Made by a program: the position numbers and the translations under genes. From assembly GCA_029557025.1 (NCBI GenBank), contig JAKPRU010000796.1, positions 1-8,829 on the forward strand: a stretch of DNA of 8,829 bases. Reading direction: 5' to 3'. How positions within the stretch are numbered: the stretch's first letter is position 1; every line of letters starts with the position of its first letter. The notes beneath the pieces were generated by a model, which was not told the origin of the DNA, searched no databases, and saw only the letters and a program-made list of their open reading frames with translations. Origin of the DNA: Candidatus Omnitrophota bacterium. GTDB lineage: Bacteria > Hinthialibacterota > Hinthialibacteria > Hinthialibacterales > JAKPRU01. This document shows, piece after piece, positions 5,581-8,829 of the stretch.

Positions 5581-7023
5581 ATGAATTCTCAGAAAGATCT
5601 CGTTCGTACAAGTCAACCGTATTGTGTGGGTCGACGTGAATTCATGGTGGGATGTGCGGCGTGTGCATCCATGTTCGCTCTGGGAGGAAGCCCGTCATTC
5701 GCCGGGGAATGCCGGGCCGATATCTGTTGCGTCAGGCCCCGGCTTCGCCTGGTCTTCACCCACATTTCTCCCGATACACCCACTTGGCCGAATATCGGAT
5801 ACGATTATGAAGGCCGCAAGGCCGAATTGACGGCAAAACTCCAGGAAGCCTGCCCGGCAGTCGAGTTTCTCCCGGTGACCGTACAGAATCGCACAGAGGC
5901 CGAAAACCTGGTCAAGAGCGGGGAAGATATTGACGGATACATCGTGTACATGCTCGGTATCTGGACCGGCGCTCCCCAGGTGATCGGGGCATCCGGCAAA
6001 CCCACTCTGTTTGTCGATGATCTCTACGGCGGGTCCGGCGAATTTCTCACGGCGTATTCGGCTGCAAAAAGAAACAGGCAAAGGGTGGCGTATGTTTCCT
6101 CCTCCCGTTTCGAGGATGTCGTCCGGGGTGTGAAATGCTTCGAGTGCATCAAGAAACTGCAAGCCTCCACCATTGTGGATGTCACCGACCAGGAAAAACT
6201 GCGGGGGGATGTCGACGCCATCCGCGATGTGTTCGGGGTCAAGATTCTTCAGGTCAAGTCGCCGGAAATGAATGCGGCTTATGAGAAGGCGGACCGGAAA
6301 GAGGCCGCGAAATGGGCCAGGTTCTGGACTCGGAAGGCCAGAAAAGTAGTCGAGCCGACCCCGGAGGATATTGAGAAATCCGCTGCCTTCTACCTCGCGA
6401 TGTGGGATATCATGCAACAATACGGCGCGCAGGCGATTGCCGTAGACTGCCTGGGCCTGTTCTACGGTGGAAAACTGTCCGCCTATCCCTGCATGGGATT
6501 TACTCAACTGAACAATGACGGGTATGTGGGGGCTTGCGAGGGCGATTTGCCTTCGACGCTTACCATGCTGATGATGACCTATCTGGCGGGAGTTCCAGGA
6601 TACATCTCCGATCCGGTGATCGACACTTCCAAGAACCAGATCATCTACGCGCACTGCGTGGCCCCCACCAAGGTGTTCGGGCCGAATGGCAAGAGCAACC
6701 CCTATCACATTCGTTCCCACTCGGAAGACAGAAAGGGCGCGTGTGTCCGCTCACTCATGCCTCTCGGCGAGACGGTGACCACTCTGGAGATCATCTCTTC
6801 GCGGAAGCAGATTATTTTTCACCAAGGTGTCACGGTCGAAAACATCGATGAAGACAAGGCCTGTCGGAACAAGCTGGCGGCTGAAGTCAAAGGAGATATC
6901 AACAAACTGCTTTCGGAATGGGATCGCTGGGGCTGGCATCGCGTGACCTTCTATGGCGATCACAAACAATCCGTCAGAACGTTGAACGACCTGATGGGAT
7001 TTGAACTGATCGAAGAGGCCTGA
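5581..7023 (+). CDS. Tat-exported protein of the L-fucose/L-arabinose isomerase fold
   Basis: This 480-residue protein starts with a twin-arginine signal: GRREFMVG (R18, R19), a weakly hydrophobic stretch to about residue 40, and a likely cleavage after SFA (A41). The rest resembles the L-fucose/L-arabinose isomerase-like superfamily. A Rossmann-like N-terminal half contains the DGYIVYMLG and TLFVDDLYGG stretches. The conserved C-terminal half reads VDCLG (D289), AYPCMGFTQLN, GACEGDLPSTLTML (E320), IIYAHCVAP (H358) and NPYHIRSH (H376, H380). Acidic and His residues at these places would suit a divalent metal site, but assignment of individual ligands is inference. The chain has many cysteines, including C44, C49 and C50 just after the predicted cleavage. 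GGAGG lies 9 bases before the ATG. It sits 57 bp behind sdhB with no terminator seen between, so co-transcription is possible. Activity and substrate are unknown. Confidence 0.8.
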   Translation: MNSQKDLVRTSQPYCVGRREFMVGCAACASMFALGGSPSFAGECRADICCVRPRLRLVFTHISPDTPTWPNIGYDYEGRKAELTAKLQEACPAVEFLPVTVQNRTEAENLVKSGEDIDGYIVYMLGIWTGAPQVIGASGKPTLFVDDLYGGSGEFLTAYSAAKRNRQRVAYVSSSRFEDVVRGVKCFECIKKLQASTIVDVTDQEKLRGDVDAIRDVFGVKILQVKSPEMNAAYEKADRKEAAKWARFWTRKARKVVEPTPEDIEKSAAFYLAMWDIMQQYGAQAIAVDCLGLFYGGKLSAYPCMGFTQLNNDGYVGACEGDLPSTLTMLMMTYLAGVPGYISDPVIDTSKNQIIYAHCVAPTKVFGPNGKSNPYHIRSHSEDRKGACVRSLMPLGETVTTLEIISSRKQIIFHQGVTVENIDEDKACRNKLAAEVKGDINKLLSEWDRWGWHRVTFYGDHKQSVRTLNDLMGFELIEEA

Positions 7024-7047
7024 TTTTTAAGGGGGCTGTGCAGACAT

Positions 7048-7100
7048 CCGCAACTACGCCCGGTTCACGCAGCGCGTAGTTGTTTGCGGTCTCCCTTTTC
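7048..7100 (+). terminator. Hairpin downstream of the Tat-exported isomerase-like gene
   Basis: CAACTACGC (7051-7059) pairs perfectly with GCGTAGTTG (7074-7082) around a 14-nt loop. CCG (7048-7050) can extend the stem with CGG (7087-7089) across a small bulge. It is followed by the pyrimidine-rich TCTCCCTTTTC. An outer AAGGG (7029-7033) could also pair with CCCTT (7093-7097). Location between a stop codon and a new gene supports termination, though the T-run is short. Confidence 0.5.
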
Positions 7101-7153
7101 CCGTCCTATCCCCACCCGCAGAATATCTGTATCCCATTGTCTAAGTCTGAAAG

Positions 7154-8829
7154 ATGAAATCCGCCGCAACAGCCATTCTATGCTTGATCCTTTGCCTCGT
7201 GACCGCCACCGGGGCAGGGGCGCAGTTTGTTTCCTCGGATATTCAGAATCACATCCGACGTTTGCTGCGATGGCAGGATCGAGTGGATTCACCGTTTCTC
7301 TTCACAGACAGGGAAACCGTGCGCAAACTGGTGAAAGCCGACGAGCTTGACCCGCTGCGCGCCGCTTTGTCGGAGCGCGTGGAATCCTATGCCGACCCGA
7401 AGAATCCGTCTTACCTGGGGGCAGTTCTCTGGGAAACCAACACGCCCCTTTCTTTGCTCGAATCGGATCCACCGATCATTCATTATTTCTGCGGCGTTAT
7501 GCTGGACACGGCTTTCTCGGGTTATATCGAGCATAAACCGCACACCTGTAATAACGGGCTTTTTCTGATACGACGCGCACTCAACGATCTTCAGACAACC
7601 CCGCTCATTCCTGACCTCCTGCCGAAATCAAGCGAATTGTTAGCAACCATTCTGCTGTCCTACGACCTGTTGGTGGGATCCCTGGAGAAAAAAGAGCGTG
7701 GCCCGCTTCTCGATCAATTCGGCCAGGAACGCGCCGTCCTTTCCGAGCGGTTTCGACAAACCAATCCGATGAACCTGACCGTGGACCAACGGATGCAGAC
7801 ATCGGCCTGTTTCGGACTGATTACCCTGTTCTGTTCGGCATCCGCGGCAGATCAAGACAAGATCCTCTACGAGAAGAAAGACTACCGCGAATTCACCGCC
7901 GACATGATTCAAGCCGTGGAATGGCTTCTTCAATCCTGGAACACATCGGATTTATCCGATACTTCCCTGGAAGATCTGGAGTATCCCATGTTCTACAGTC
8001 TTGTTTTCGCGGATGCGCTCCGCCGGGTCGGTGGTCCCAATCTGCCGGACTATATTCCCCGCGACCGTATCACGGAAACCATTCGGAGACAGAAGATTCC
8101 CGATCAGCCGCTTATCATACGGCAAACGGAACCGGGAAACCCGGCGCCGGACGACCCCCGGACTTGGCCCCCGGGAACAAGAAACATTTTCTGGGAAGAA
8201 GGAGACGCCAAAGAACCCGGCCCTCCCACCCCGACGCCTACTCCGACCTCTCTCCTCGCACCACAGCCGAGAACAACCCCGAAATCCGTGTTGCAGAGAG
8301 GAGAATACGCCAGGTGGCTCTGGCGGTTATACCATCCCAAACCCGAAACTACTCCCACTCCTACTCCCTCCGGCGGCTGGTTCCCGCCCGGCAGGAGTGG
8401 AAGACCCGCGGCCATCGGGCCGGTCCTGCTTTCTCTGGCGAATACCGGCGATCCTTATTCCATAGAGATCTGGGAAAACGGCGGCATGGAAACCGCAAGC
8501 CATCCTGCCTCGCTTGCATGGTGGCGAGAGGAATCGCCGAAAAAACTTACACGATCAAAGGGATCCTCCAAAATCCTCACCAGCAACAAACAGCCTCTCG
8601 TTATTCTCCAATCCGATGAATCCGAGGATTTCTTCCTTGCCCGCGAACTGACAGCGGACGGAGCAGCGGCGGGGGATTATCTCTCGTTCAAGAATATTCA
8701 GCGAAGGATATTCCAGGGAGTCGATATGTCCGCGAAAGGCGCCGAGAAAGTCTTCTCTTCAAAATCGTTCGCAGCGGACGGGCAACTCGTGTGTGCCCAG
8801 AAACAGAATGACTTGGAGTGGATATCGTT
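7154..8829 (+). CDS. Secreted protein with Pro-Thr linkers, possible alpha/alpha-toroid polysaccharide lyase (3' end cut off)
   Basis: An ATG at 7154 opens a frame that stays free of stops for 558 codons to the window end. In-frame TGA and TAA lie just upstream (7148 and 7142), so the start cannot be earlier. The ribosome binding site is weak (GAAAG directly before the ATG). Residues 1-23 form a Sec signal peptide with K2, a hydrophobic core rich in A, L, I and C, and an AGA site before Q24. Residues about 30-330 are mostly helical; phrases such as SPFLFTDRETVRKLV and LLATILLSYDLLVG recall the start and helical repeats of heparinase/alginate-lyase-type toroids. Two linkers, PPTPTPTPTS (357-366) and TTPTPTPS (399-406), bracket about 30 residues including an aromatic RWLWRLY patch. 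A probably beta-rich region follows (about 415 onward). Export is well supported; the lyase idea is weak. Confidence 0.72.
   Translation, partial: MKSAATAILCLILCLVTATGAGAQFVSSDIQNHIRRLLRWQDRVDSPFLFTDRETVRKLVKADELDPLRAALSERVESYADPKNPSYLGAVLWETNTPLSLLESDPPIIHYFCGVMLDTAFSGYIEHKPHTCNNGLFLIRRALNDLQTTPLIPDLLPKSSELLATILLSYDLLVGSLEKKERGPLLDQFGQERAVLSERFRQTNPMNLTVDQRMQTSACFGLITLFCSASAADQDKILYEKKDYREFTADMIQAVEWLLQSWNTSDLSDTSLEDLEYPMFYSLVFADALRRVGGPNLPDYIPRDRITETIRRQKIPDQPLIIRQTEPGNPAPDDPRTWPPGTRNIFWEEGDAKEPGPPTPTPTPTSLLAPQPRTTPKSVLQRGEYARWLWRLYHPKPETTPTPTPSGGWFPPGRSGRPAAIGPVLLSLANTGDPYSIEIWENGGMETASHPASLAWWREESPKKLTRSKGSSKILTSNKQPLVILQSDESEDFFLARELTADGAAAGDYLSFKNIQRRIFQGVDMSAKGAEKVFSSKSFAADGQLVCAQKQNDLEWIS

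Noticed and set aside
5695..6720. Minus-strand open frame of 341 codons opposite the Tat-signal gene
   Set aside because: It is a shadow of the plus-strand gene, which has a signal peptide, ribosome binding site and family motifs.
8222..8368. CCNAC-type short repeats suggesting a tandem DNA repeat or CRISPR
   Set aside because: They are the codons of the Pro-Thr linkers in the 7154 frame, with variable third bases and no spacer structure.
7921..8619. Plus-strand open frame of 232 codons in another frame of the last gene
   Set aside because: The frame starting at 7154 is longer, has a signal peptide and linkers, and covers the whole region; the 7921 frame has an unnatural Arg/Ser/Pro-rich composition.

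Overview
The window reads as chromosomal DNA from a mid-GC bacterium that uses menaquinone. The main evidence is a sdhCAB operon of the Bacillus/Wolinella type, with one di-haem membrane anchor subunit. Two sugar-isomerase-like proteins, one of them with a twin-arginine export signal, and a secreted protein with Pro-Thr linkers are reminiscent of uncultured Planctomycetes/Lentisphaerae/Hydrogenedentes/Sumerlaeota-like genomes. That placement is inference from style; no taxonomic marker gene is present.

Layout from left to right. Positions 1-912 (+) hold the C-terminal three quarters of a xylose-isomerase-family TIM-barrel enzyme, followed by a 12-bp perfect hairpin and a dispersed-repeat-type palindrome (1026-1056). 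Positions 1133-1876 (-) encode a cytidylate-kinase-like protein. A 341-bp divergent intergenic region (1877-2217) carries candidate promoters for both sides and a short stretch that looks like a broken coding remnant. Positions 2218-5523 (+) are sdhC, sdhA and sdhB, each with a good ribosome binding site. Positions 5581-7023 (+), 57 bp behind sdhB, encode a Tat-signal-bearing protein related to the L-fucose/L-arabinose isomerase fold. A hairpin at 7048-7100 may end this transcript. Positions 7154-8829 (+) are a long open frame that runs off the window: a Sec-exported protein with two Pro-Thr linkers, possibly of the heparinase/alginate-lyase type.

How the genes fit together: the SdhCAB complex oxidises succinate to fumarate (or the reverse) and exchanges electrons with menaquinone. 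The flanking genes point to carbohydrate metabolism: a cytoplasmic aldose/ketose isomerase on the left, and an exported isomerase-like protein and a secreted, possibly polysaccharide-acting protein on the right. I see no defence system, CRISPR array, tRNA, rRNA or complete mobile element. The most unusual items are the exported isomerase-like protein directly behind sdhB, and the Asp-to-His change at a predicted metal site of the first isomerase.
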